Source: Variovorax sp. EL159
GTDB taxonomy: Bacteria; Pseudomonadota; Gammaproteobacteria; Burkholderiales; Burkholderiaceae_C
Length of the DNA stretch: 64,000 nt
NCBI RefSeq assembly: GCF_900100965.1
Contig: NZ_FMUJ01000006.1
Location: 124,001 to 188,000 of the forward strand
Direction of reading: 5' to 3'
The position numbers were made by a program, and so were the translations under genes. Positions within the stretch are counted from its first letter, which is position 1. Each line of letters starts with the position of its first letter. Shown here one piece after another: positions 48,379 through 56,248 of this stretch. The notes beneath the pieces were generated by a model, which was not told where the DNA came from, did no database searches, and saw only the letters and a program-made list of their open reading frames with translations.

Positions 48379-50814
48379 TTACTCCGTGCGCGCGGGCACC
48401 AGGATTTCGCGCTGGCCGCTGCCGCTCATGGCGCTGACCAGGCCGGCCTTTTCCATGTCTTCGACAAGGCGCGCGGCGCGGTTGTAGCCGATCTTCAGAT
48501 GGCGCTGCACCAGCGAGATGCTGGCCTTGCGATTCTTGAGCACGACCTCGACCGCCTGGTCGTACATCGGGTCTTTCTCGGCGTCGCCGCCACCACCCAG
48601 CATGTCACCGTCACCGTCGCCATCGACCGTGCCGCCTTCGAGCACGCCTTCGATGTAGTCAGGCTCGCCCTGGCTCTTCAGGTAGGCAACCACGCGGTGC
48701 ACTTCTTCGTCGCTCACGAAGGCGCCGTGCACGCGCACCGGCAAGCCGGTGCCGCTGGGCATGTAGAGCATGTCGCCCATGCCGAGCAGTGCTTCGGCGC
48801 CCATCTGGTCGAGGATGGTGCGGCTGTCGATCTTGCTCGACACCTGGAAGGCGATGCGGGTCGGGATGTTGGCCTTGATCAGGCCGGTGATCACGTCGAC
48901 GCTGGGGCGCTGCGTGGCCAGGATCAGGTGGATGCCGGCGGCGCGCGCCTTCTGCGCGAGGCGGGCAATGAGTTCTTCGATCTTCTTGCCGACGACCATC
49001 ATCAGGTCGGCCAGCTCGTCGATCACGACGACGATGTGCGGCTCGCGGCGCAACGGTTCCGGATCGTCGGGCGTGAGGCTGAAGGGGTTGTAGATGAACT
49101 CCTCGCGCGCCTTGGCTTCGTCGATCTTGGTGTTGTAGCCGGCCAGGTTGCGCACGCCGAGCTTGCTCATGAGCTTGTAGCGGCGCTCCATCTCGGCCAC
49201 GCACCAGTTCAGGCCGTGCGCAGCCTGTCGCATGTCGGTGACCACGGGCGCCAGCAGGTGCGGGATGCCTTCGTAGACCGACATTTCGAGCATCTTCGGG
49301 TCGATCATCAGCAAGCGAACATCGCGTGCCTCGGCCTTGTAGAGCAGCGACAGGATCATGGCGTTGATACCCACCGACTTGCCCGAACCGGTGGTACCGG
49401 CCACCAGCACGTGCGGCATCTTCGCGAGGTCGGCCACCACGGGGTTGCCGATGATGTCCTTGCCGAGGCCCATCGTGAGCATCGACTTGCCTTCGTTGTA
49501 AACCTGCGAGCCCAGGATTTCGCTGAGCTTGATCGACTGGCGCTTGGCGTTCGGGAGTTCGAGCGCCATGTAGTTCTTGCCAGGAATGGTTTCGACCACG
49601 CGGATCGACACCAGCGAGAGCGAACGCGCGAGGTCTTTCGCGAGGTTGACGATCTGCGAGCCCTTGACGCCGGTGGCGGGCTCGATTTCGTAGCGCGTGA
49701 TGACCGGGCCGGGCGAGGCCAGCACCACCCGCACTTCGACGCCGAAATCCTTCAGCTTTTTCTCGATCATGCGCGAGGTCATCTCGAGCGTGTCGGGCGA
49801 CACCGTTTCCTGGCGCACCAGCGCGGCATCGAGCAGATCGACCTGCGGCAGCTTGCTGTCGGGCAGTTCCTTGAAGAGCGGCTTCTGGCGCTCCTTGACG
49901 ACGCGATCGCTCTTGGGCACTTCGGTCATCGCGGGCTCGATCTGTACGGGCGGCGATGCGACGCGGCGCTTGGGCCGCGGCTCGATGTGGATGTCGTCCT
50001 CGTCGTCGCCGAACACAGGCGACTCGAAATTCGTGGATGACGGTTCGCTGCCCTTGCCCGAGTCGCCGCGCGTGAAGACCGGTTCGTCGGCCTCGGCACG
50101 CTCGCGAGCGGCCTGTTTGCCCATGGCGATATCGGCCGCCATTTCGCGCTTTTCTCGACGCGACTCAAACAGCGAATAGACGCGCGCGCCGATGCGCTCG
50201 GCAATCAGGCTCCATGAGAAGCGGAACACCAGCGCAGAGCCGACCACGCCGAGGGCGATGGCCACCAGCGCGGAGCCCGTGAAGCCCATCCAGCGGACAC
50301 TCGACGGCCCCACCAAGTAGCCCAAAGCACCGCCGCCAGAGCCGGGCAGATGGGATTCGAGGCGGTACAGGCGCGACCACTCGAGCATCGTGCTCGCGCA
50401 CAGCAACAGGATGAGGCCGAACCAGAATGCGATGCGGCTGCGGTTGAAGCGCCCCTTCACAGGCTGTTCGGCCGGGGCCGCTTCGCCGCCACGCAGCCAG
50501 CTCGCCAGTGACGAGAGCCACGCGCGCAAGCCCGCGGCAAGGCACCACCAGACGGAATAGCCCGCCAGGAAATAGCTGCCATCAGCCAGCCACGCGCCGA
50601 TGCGCCCCCCCCAATTCTTGATGTCGCCACCCGTGCCCGAGGTTGACCACGCGGCATCGGAGGGCGTGAAGCTCAGCATCGCGAGCAGCCAGAACAACAG
50701 CGCTGCAAACCCTGCAATCAGCGTGATTTCGTGGGCGAAGCGCATGGCGCGCACGCGCACGGGTTGCCCTTCGGCAGCAGAAGAAGATTGAAGCGTATTG
50801 AGCGAATAGGTCAT
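48379..50814 (-). CDS. ftsK: DNA translocase FtsK, 811 aa
   Basis: The N-terminus has four membrane segments (about 30-50, 83-103, 128-147, 175-200). An acidic/charged linker follows (about 215-330), then the RecA-like motor with Walker A VAGTTGSGKS near residue 473 and Walker B IVVVIDELADLMM. The C-terminal gamma winged-helix domain (AVEVVLKNRKASISLVQRHLKIGYNRAARLVEDME) reads KOPS/XerCD-dif. It couples division with chromosome dimer resolution. ATG 50814 is preferred to an in-frame GTG three codons upstream. The linker is short compared with E. coli FtsK (1329 aa), as usual outside enterics. Confidence 0.97.
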   Translation of the reverse strand: MTYSLNTLQSSSAAEGQPVRVRAMRFAHEITLIAGFAALLFWLLAMLSFTPSDAAWSTSGTGGDIKNWGGRIGAWLADGSYFLAGYSVWWCLAAGLRAWLSSLASWLRGGEAAPAEQPVKGRFNRSRIAFWFGLILLLCASTMLEWSRLYRLESHLPGSGGGALGYLVGPSSVRWMGFTGSALVAIALGVVGSALVFRFSWSLIAERIGARVYSLFESRREKREMAADIAMGKQAARERAEADEPVFTRGDSGKGSEPSSTNFESPVFGDDEDDIHIEPRPKRRVASPPVQIEPAMTEVPKSDRVVKERQKPLFKELPDSKLPQVDLLDAALVRQETVSPDTLEMTSRMIEKKLKDFGVEVRVVLASPGPVITRYEIEPATGVKGSQIVNLAKDLARSLSLVSIRVVETIPGKNYMALELPNAKRQSIKLSEILGSQVYNEGKSMLTMGLGKDIIGNPVVADLAKMPHVLVAGTTGSGKSVGINAMILSLLYKAEARDVRLLMIDPKMLEMSVYEGIPHLLAPVVTDMRQAAHGLNWCVAEMERRYKLMSKLGVRNLAGYNTKIDEAKAREEFIYNPFSLTPDDPEPLRREPHIVVVIDELADLMMVVGKKIEELIARLAQKARAAGIHLILATQRPSVDVITGLIKANIPTRIAFQVSSKIDSRTILDQMGAEALLGMGDMLYMPSGTGLPVRVHGAFVSDEEVHRVVAYLKSQGEPDYIEGVLEGGTVDGDGDGDMLGGGGDAEKDPMYDQAVEVVLKNRKASISLVQRHLKIGYNRAARLVEDMEKAGLVSAMSGSGQREILVPARTE

Positions 50815-50909
50815 GAAAAACACGGCGCCCGACCCAAAAATCGGGAGCCGGACGCACGAACACTACAACAAAAGGCCCGGCCGCCCGAAGCCGGCCCGGC
50901 CCCGGAGGC

Positions 50910-51584
50910 TCAGGCGAGAGACAGGAGCCGTTCCTTGACGATCATGGAGCCGTCATCCTGGGTCTGCACGAAGCCACGCTCTTCGAGGTCTTTCATCACA
51001 CGGCTCACCATTTCGCGTGAGGCGCCGACCATCTTGGCCAGATCCTGGCGGGAGATCTTGTCGCGGACCTTGAGGTTGCCCGCGCCGTCCTCGACAGCGA
51101 ATTCGAGCAGCGAGCGCGCGACACGGCCGTAGACATCCATCAGCGCCAGCGACTCGATCTTGCGGTCGGCATGACGCAGGCGCTGCACCAGGCCGCGCAT
51201 GATGTTGTAAGCCATCGAGGAGTTCTCGGGCAGGCAGCGCGCAAAGGCGTCGCGGCCCAGCATGAGCACGTCGCACTGGATTTCGGTGCGGACGGTGGCC
51301 GAATGCGGCTCGTCGTCGATCAGGCTCATTTCGCCCAGGTAATCGCCGGGATGCAGCGTGGCCAGGATCACTTCCCGGCCGCGACTGTCGGCGCTGGTGA
51401 CGCGAGCGCGACCAGTCAGGATGATGTAGAGCGCATCGGACTTCTTGCCCTGCTCCACGACAACTTCAGCACGCTTGAAACGCTTCTTGATGATCGCGTC
51501 CGCGATGCTTGCGGACTGCGTGGCAGTCAGCGACGCGAACAAAGGAACGCGCCGAAGCAATTCAAGGTTGGACAGCATCGACAT
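50910..51584 (-). CDS. Crp/Fnr-family transcriptional regulator, 224 aa
   Basis: A cyclic-nucleotide-binding-like sensor domain (GKKSDALYIILTGRARVTSADSRGREVILATLHPGDYLGEMSLIDDEPHSATV) is joined to a C-terminal winged helix (ISRQDLAKMVGASREMVSRVMKDLEERG). No N-terminal cysteine cluster is present, so it is not an oxygen-sensing Fnr; cNMP binding cannot be judged from sequence alone. AGGGA is seven bases before ATG 51584. Divergent from trxB across 180 bases; it might regulate that gene or itself. Confidence 0.93.
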   Translation of the reverse strand: MSMLSNLELLRRVPLFASLTATQSASIADAIIKKRFKRAEVVVEQGKKSDALYIILTGRARVTSADSRGREVILATLHPGDYLGEMSLIDDEPHSATVRTEIQCDVLMLGRDAFARCLPENSSMAYNIMRGLVQRLRHADRKIESLALMDVYGRVARSLLEFAVEDGAGNLKVRDKISRQDLAKMVGASREMVSRVMKDLEERGFVQTQDDGSMIVKERLLSLA

Positions 51585-51640
51585 TTATCAATCCCTGCTA
51601 CAGCGCGCGGAGCGATCCAAAAGACAAGCCAATGGATTAC

Positions 51641-51679
51641 TACAATCGCGCGCATTGAAAACACCGTGCACCCGGTGTT
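51641..51679 (+). promoter_or_regulatory. Candidate trxB promoter with downstream dyad
   Basis: TACAAT (51641-51646) is a -10 candidate without a clear -35. At 51660-51679 lies a perfect inverted repeat AACACCG-N6-CGGTGTT, just after the likely start point. The 180-base gap between the Crp/Fnr regulator and trxB contains no gene. Confidence 0.35.
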
Positions 51680-51764
51680 GAACCGAGCGGTGATACTCCA
51701 CATATATCGCTACCACCCTGAAAATGTACACGCTGAAGCAGCGTATATCCTAGGTTTTCTACTC

Positions 51765-52715
51765 ATGTCTGCTCCCCAACACGCCAAGGTTTTAATTCTC
51801 GGCTCCGGCCCGGCCGGATATACCGCCGCTGTCTACGCAGCCCGCGCAAATCTTCAGCCTTTGCTCATTACCGGCATCGCACAGGGCGGTCAACTGATGA
51901 CGACCACCGAAGTCGACAACTGGCCGGCCGACGTGCACGGCGTGCAAGGCCCGGAGCTGATGCAACGCTTCCTGGAGCACGCGGAGCGCTTCAAGACGCA
52001 GATCGTGTTCGACCACATCAACAAGGTCGACCTGAGCAAGCGCCCCTTCACCCTCACCGGCGACAGCGGCACCTACACCTGCGACTCGTTGATCATCGCC
52101 ACCGGTGCCTCCGCCAAATATCTGGGCCTCGATTCGGAAGAGAAGTTCATGGGCCGCGGCGTTTCCGCGTGCGCGACCTGCGACGGCTTCTTCTATCGCG
52201 AGCAGGAAGTCTGCGTGATCGGCGGCGGCAACACGGCTGTGGAAGAAGCGCTTTACCTCTCCAACATCGCCAACAAGGTCACGCTGGTTCATCGCCGCGA
52301 CAAGTTCCGCGCCGAACCGATCCTGATCGACAAGGTCACGGAAAAAGTGGCCGAAGGCAAGATCGTGCTGAAGCTGCACAACCAACTCGACGAAGTGCTG
52401 GGCGACGGTACGGGCGTGACGGGCATCCGTATCAAGAACACGCAAACCGGCGCGACCGAGCAGATCGATCTCAAGGGTTGCTTCATCGCCATCGGGCATC
52501 ACCCGAACACCGACATCTTCCAGGGCCAACTGGAGATGAAGGACAACTACATCGTGACGCGCTCGGGCCTGAAAGGCTTCGCGACCATGACCAGCGTGCA
52601 CGGCGTGTTCGCGGCCGGCGATGTGCAAGACAACATCTATCGCCAAGCCATTACAAGCGCCGGTACGGGTTGCATGGCGGCACTCGACGCACAGCGCTTC
52701 CTCGAAGAGCAGTAA
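51765..52715 (+). CDS. trxB: Thioredoxin-disulfide reductase, 316 aa
   Basis: An FAD/NADPH flavoenzyme with N-terminal FAD motif ILGSGPAGYTAAVYAARA, the redox-active CATC at 136-139, the NADPH motif VIGGGNTAVEEALYLS with HRRDKFRAE, and the C-terminal GVFAAGDVQDNIYRQAITSAGTGCMAALDA. The length is standard. It keeps thioredoxin reduced in the cytoplasm. The start ATG at 51765 is chosen from family N-termini over the longer open frame from 51171, which overlaps the divergent regulator. Confidence 0.97.
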   Translation: MSAPQHAKVLILGSGPAGYTAAVYAARANLQPLLITGIAQGGQLMTTTEVDNWPADVHGVQGPELMQRFLEHAERFKTQIVFDHINKVDLSKRPFTLTGDSGTYTCDSLIIATGASAKYLGLDSEEKFMGRGVSACATCDGFFYREQEVCVIGGGNTAVEEALYLSNIANKVTLVHRRDKFRAEPILIDKVTEKVAEGKIVLKLHNQLDEVLGDGTGVTGIRIKNTQTGATEQIDLKGCFIAIGHHPNTDIFQGQLEMKDNYIVTRSGLKGFATMTSVHGVFAAGDVQDNIYRQAITSAGTGCMAALDAQRFLEEQ

Positions 52716-52773
52716 GTCAACGCGGCCCACGCTGCGCGCCGCCTCCGGCGTCACTTTTCCCTTTCTGTGAAAC

Positions 52774-52800
52774 CTGCGTTCCAGCGGAGCTGGAACGCAG
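52774..52800 (+). other. Perfect 12-bp-stem hairpin after trxB
   Basis: CTGCGTTCCAGC and GCTGGAACGCAG pair around GGA, 59 bases after the trxB stop. No T-run follows. It could be a stabilising or terminating structure for the trxB transcript, or an intergenic repeat. Confidence 0.5.
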
Positions 52801-52837
52801 TGCCCCAGCCCCAGGATCGCGCAAGCGGCAAAAGAGC

Positions 52838-52843
52838 TATAAT
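52838..52843 (+). promoter_or_regulatory. Consensus -10 element for rpmB-rpmG
   Basis: A perfect TATAAT, 154 bases upstream of the rpmB ATG. No consensus -35 is evident at the right spacing. The long leader that follows (about 150 bases) has several self-complementary GC-rich patches and no open frame of note. Confidence 0.55.
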
Positions 52844-52997
52844 CCGAGGCTTTGCCGAAACAGGGTCCACCTCCTACCGGGGTCGGATTGCGGCAAAACC
52901 GGGGTACCGCCACCCGTTTCTGGCGAGGTCAAGCTGCAAAACACCCTGCAATCGCCACGATTGCGCCGGTGCCAGCTGTTCAAGAAAGAGTGTCCAC

Positions 52998-53231
52998 ATG
53001 GCACGCGTATGCGACGTAACGGGCAAAGGCCCGATGGTCGGAAACAACGTTTCCCACGCCAACAACAAAACCAAGCGCCGGTTCCTGCCGAACCTGCAAT
53101 ACCGCCGTTTCTGGGTCGAGACTGAAAACCGCTGGGTTCGCCTGCGCGTTTCGAGCGCTGCACTGCGCCTGATCGACAAGAACGGTATCGACGCCGTGCT
53201 CGCAGACCTGCGTGCACGCGGCCAAGCTTAA
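52998..53231 (+). CDS. rpmB: 50S ribosomal protein L28, 77 aa
   Basis: It starts MARVCDVTGKGPMVGNNVSHANNKTKRRFLPNLQ, an unmistakable L28 N-terminus, and ends in the usual Lys/Arg-rich helix LRLIDKNGIDAVLADLRARG. It is a component of the large ribosomal subunit. rpmG follows 11 bases later, the conserved bacterial rpmB-rpmG pair. Confidence 0.98.
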   Translation: MARVCDVTGKGPMVGNNVSHANNKTKRRFLPNLQYRRFWVETENRWVRLRVSSAALRLIDKNGIDAVLADLRARGQA

Positions 53232-53242
53232 GGAGCTGAATC

Positions 53243-53416
53243 ATGGCAACGAGCAAAGGCGGACGCGAAAAGATCAAGCTGGAATCCACCGCGGGTACCG
53301 GCCACTTCTACACGACCAGCAAGAACAAGAAGACGATGCCTGAAAAGATGTCGATCATGAAGTTCGACCCCAAGGCGCGCAAGCACGTCGAATACAAGGA
53401 AATCAAGCTGAAGTAA
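53243..53416 (+). CDS. rpmG: 50S ribosomal protein L33, 57 aa
   Basis: It matches L33 throughout: GGREKIKLESTAGTGHFYTT, KNKKTMPEKMSIMKFDP, KARKHVEYKEIKLK. It lacks the CxxC zinc pairs, so it is the zinc-independent form. GGAG lies seven bases before the ATG. A strong terminator follows within 25 bases. Confidence 0.98.
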   Translation: MATSKGGREKIKLESTAGTGHFYTTSKNKKTMPEKMSIMKFDPKARKHVEYKEIKLK

Positions 53417-53440
53417 TTCAGCCTCGGTTTTCCCAAACAA

Positions 53441-53470
53441 AAAAACCCGCTGTTTACCCAGCGGGTTTTT
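53441..53470 (+). terminator. Intrinsic terminator after rpmG
   Basis: AAAAACCCGCTG and CAGCGGGTTTTT form a 12-bp stem with a 6-base loop and a six-T run. The core CCCGC-GCGGG resembles the terminator after tRNA-Leu. Confidence 0.95.
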
Positions 53471-53529
53471 TGTTGCCCGTCATTTCCTGCACCACCCCGC
53501 CTCCAAGACAGTCGAATACGGCGGGCATG

Positions 53530-53556
53530 AAAAAACCGACCCCCAGGTCGGCTTTC
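53530..53556 (-). terminator. Intrinsic terminator after the desaturase gene
   Basis: On the minus strand GCCGACC and GGTCGG pair around a four-base loop and are followed by six T. It lies 33 bases after the desaturase stop. Confidence 0.85.
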
Positions 53557-53588
53557 AATTGAGCAGGGGGGCGTGAGCCCGCTCGGTG

Positions 53589-54803
53589 TCAAGCGCGTGC
53601 AGCGCGCAGGCGGGTCGAGAAGTCGCGCAGCCCGGCAATACCGCTGGCTTCCGCCCGATGGCACCAGGCCGCCAGATCGGCCGCCAGTTGCTCGCGCGAC
53701 TGTGAGGTGTTCAGCCAGAGCTGGCGCAGCTCTTCGCGCATCGTGACCATCTTGTCGAGCACGGGGTGAGCGGCGCGGGCTTGCACGACATGCGAGCGCG
53801 CCGATGCAGGCACCTTGTCGTCATCCCGATGCAGCCAGCGCTTGGCCGCCTTGAGCACCGACAGGTCGGCACCCTTGGTCTTCAGCGCCTCCAGCTCCTG
53901 GCTCGTGGCACGGCGCATCTCGCGGGCATAGCCAGCCATGACTTCATAGCGGTTGGCAATGACGGCCTCGAGCGTCTTTTCGTTGGCAACAGGCTGGATA
54001 TCGCCCATCTGCATTTTCGGCGGCACCTTCTTGACCTTGGCCCAGCCGATCTTTTGCATCATCTGGATGTAAATCCAGCCGATGTCGAACTCGTACTTCT
54101 TGACCGAGAACTTGGCCGAGGTCGGGTAGGTGTGGTGGTTGTTGTGCAGCTCTTCGCCACCGATGATCAGGCCCCAGGGCATGATGTTGCGGCTGGCATC
54201 GGGCGCCTCGAAGTTGCGGTAGCCCCAATAGTGGCCAATGCCGTTGATGATGCCGGCGGCAGTGATCGGAATCCAGAGCATCTGCACAGCCCACACGGCC
54301 ATGCCGAGCGTGCCGAACAGCGCCAGGTTGATGACCAGCATGAGGCCGACACCTTGCCAGCTGTAGCGCGTGTAGAGGTTGCGCTCGATCCAGTCATCGG
54401 GCGTGCCGTGACCGTAGCGCTCCATCGTTTCCTTGTTCTTCGACTCGGCGCGATACAGTTCAGCGCCGCGCCAGAGCACTTCGTCGATGCCCTTGACTTG
54501 CGGGCTGTGCGGATCGTCGACGGTTTCGCACTTGGCGTGGTGCTTGCGATGAATGGCAACCCATTCCTTGGTCACCATGCCGGTGCCAAGCCACAGCCAG
54601 AAGCGGAAGAAATGCGAGGGGATCGGGCCCAGATCCATGGCCCGGTGCGTCTGCGTGCGGTGCAGAAAAATCGTGACCGCCGCGATGGTGATGTGCGTGG
54701 TGACGAGCGTGTACAACACGATTTGCCACCATGTGAGATCCCACAAGCCGTGTCCGAGCCATTCGATGGCCGCATTCAGAACGGCAGAGTCAGGAAGCAA
54801 CAT
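53589..54803 (-). CDS. Membrane acyl-CoA/acyl-lipid delta-9-type fatty acid desaturase, 404 aa
   Basis: The three histidine boxes of di-iron membrane desaturases are present: HRTQTH (48-53), HRKHH (85-89) and HNNHH near 233, with membrane segments around 28-48, 64-80 and 155-190. The C-terminal ~120 residues after the last box form a charged helical tail longer than in many homologues. It introduces a cis double bond into saturated acyl chains and so tunes membrane fluidity. A TAAAAT -10 candidate lies at 54861-54856 upstream of ATG 54803. Confidence 0.93.
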   Translation of the reverse strand: MLLPDSAVLNAAIEWLGHGLWDLTWWQIVLYTLVTTHITIAAVTIFLHRTQTHRAMDLGPIPSHFFRFWLWLGTGMVTKEWVAIHRKHHAKCETVDDPHSPQVKGIDEVLWRGAELYRAESKNKETMERYGHGTPDDWIERNLYTRYSWQGVGLMLVINLALFGTLGMAVWAVQMLWIPITAAGIINGIGHYWGYRNFEAPDASRNIMPWGLIIGGEELHNNHHTYPTSAKFSVKKYEFDIGWIYIQMMQKIGWAKVKKVPPKMQMGDIQPVANEKTLEAVIANRYEVMAGYAREMRRATSQELEALKTKGADLSVLKAAKRWLHRDDDKVPASARSHVVQARAAHPVLDKMVTMREELRQLWLNTSQSREQLAADLAAWCHRAEASGIAGLRDFSTRLRAARA

Positions 54804-54935
54804 TGAGTCAGGTACTCCATGGCCACACGAAGGTGCAGCCTTTAGATAACCGGCGATTTTAAGACGGGAGGGCCAAAACGAGGCCTTTTACCCTTCCAGA
54901 AAAGCACTGATTAACCCTAGATTGGAGTCCCCTGC

Positions 54936-56207
54936 CTATTTGCGGTTCCACACCGCGGCGAAGAAACCGTCGGTGGCATGGCGATGCGGCCACAGCCGCA
55001 GGTAGCGCCGGCCATCCGCTCCGCCAGCGCAAAGCGCCTCGAAACCCTCCACTTTGAGCCCCTGAAGCAGTTCCGCGGCGTCTATGGGCTCGAAATCGGG
55101 GTTGGCGGCACCAAAGGCCTCGGCGATGGCCTCGTTTTCCTCCGGCAGCACGCTGCAGGTGGCGTAAACCAGCCGGCCGCCCGATTTCACGAGCCGTGCC
55201 GCGCTTTGGAGAATCGCCGTCTGCTTGACCGTCAATTCCTCGACCGATTTGAGCGACTGACGCCATTTCAGGTCCGGATTGCGCCGCAGCGTACCCAGCC
55301 CCGAGCAAGGCGCGTCGACCAGCACACGGTCGATCTTGCCGGCCAGCCGCTTGACGCGGTCGTCGCGCTCATGGGCGATCGCGGCCGGATGAACGTTCGA
55401 GAGCTTGCTGCGCGCCAGCCGCGGCTTGAGCGCATCGAGCCGATGCGCCGACGTGTCGAACGCATAGAGACGGCCGGTATTGCGCATCGTCGCGCCGATG
55501 GCCAGCGTCTTGCCGCCAGCTCCGGCGCAAAAGTCGACCACCATTTCGCCGCGCTTGGCATCCAGCACGAGCGCCAACAGTTGCGAGCCTTCGTCCTGCA
55601 CCTCGACAGCGCCGCGGGCAAAAGCATCCAGCTTGGTCAGCGCCGGCTTGCCGTCGATGCGCAAGCCCCACGGCGAAAACGGCGTCGCTTCCGATTTGAT
55701 AGCAGCCTTCGCAAGCTCCGCCTTCACATCGGCCCGTTTGTCGGTCAGCACGTTGACGCGCAGATCGAGCGGCGCCGGCTGCTGCAGGCTTTCGACCAGC
55801 GGCCAGAAACCGTCGCCCAGTTGGGCCTTGAGCGGTGCCACCAGCCACTCGGGCAGGTTGTGGCGATGGCGTTCGAGAAGGTCTTCCGGCTTGACGGCGT
55901 CGCAGTTGTCGAGCCAGCGCTTCTCGGTGTCGTTGAGGGCGCTCTTCAGAAAATCGCGCGGGCCGTAAAAGCCCAGGATCGCCATGCGGCGCTCCTTCGA
56001 GCCGCTGCCCGAAGGCGAGAGGTGATCGAACAGCAGCTTCTTGCGAAGCACGGTGTAGACAGTCTCGGCGAGCGTCGCGCGCTCGCGTGGGCCGAACTCG
56101 CGGTGGTCGCGGAAAAAGCGCGAAACGACCTGGTCGGCGGGGTGATCGAATTTCAGGACAAGGCCCACCAGATCGGCGGTGGCCTCCAACAGGGCTTTGG
56201 GGTGCAT
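54936..56207 (-). CDS. RsmB/NOP-family rRNA (cytosine-5) methyltransferase, 423 aa
   Basis: A SAM-dependent RNA m5C methyltransferase. SAM motif I is VVDFCAGAGGKTLAIGA (about 223-239). Catalytic Cys301 lies in DAPCSGLGTLRRNPDLKW (motif IV) with the assisting Cys351 in YATCSVLPEENE (motif VI). The N-terminal 130 residues are an RNA-binding region, not a full NusB domain seen clearly. RsmB targets C967 of 16S rRNA; RsmF-like specificity cannot be excluded. It is 41 bases downstream of the M48 protease gene. Confidence 0.92.
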   Translation of the reverse strand: MHPKALLEATADLVGLVLKFDHPADQVVSRFFRDHREFGPRERATLAETVYTVLRKKLLFDHLSPSGSGSKERRMAILGFYGPRDFLKSALNDTEKRWLDNCDAVKPEDLLERHRHNLPEWLVAPLKAQLGDGFWPLVESLQQPAPLDLRVNVLTDKRADVKAELAKAAIKSEATPFSPWGLRIDGKPALTKLDAFARGAVEVQDEGSQLLALVLDAKRGEMVVDFCAGAGGKTLAIGATMRNTGRLYAFDTSAHRLDALKPRLARSKLSNVHPAAIAHERDDRVKRLAGKIDRVLVDAPCSGLGTLRRNPDLKWRQSLKSVEELTVKQTAILQSAARLVKSGGRLVYATCSVLPEENEAIAEAFGAANPDFEPIDAAELLQGLKVEGFEALCAGGADGRRYLRLWPHRHATDGFFAAVWNRK

Positions 56208-56248
56208 CCCCCGATTGTCTCAGCCAGCCGGCCCCACGGCCCGAAGCG

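Noticed and set aside
52737..53125. Long plus-strand frames crossing the trxB-rpmB gap
   Set aside because: They run out of frame with rpmB through its promoter and leader and encode Arg-rich low-complexity sequence.
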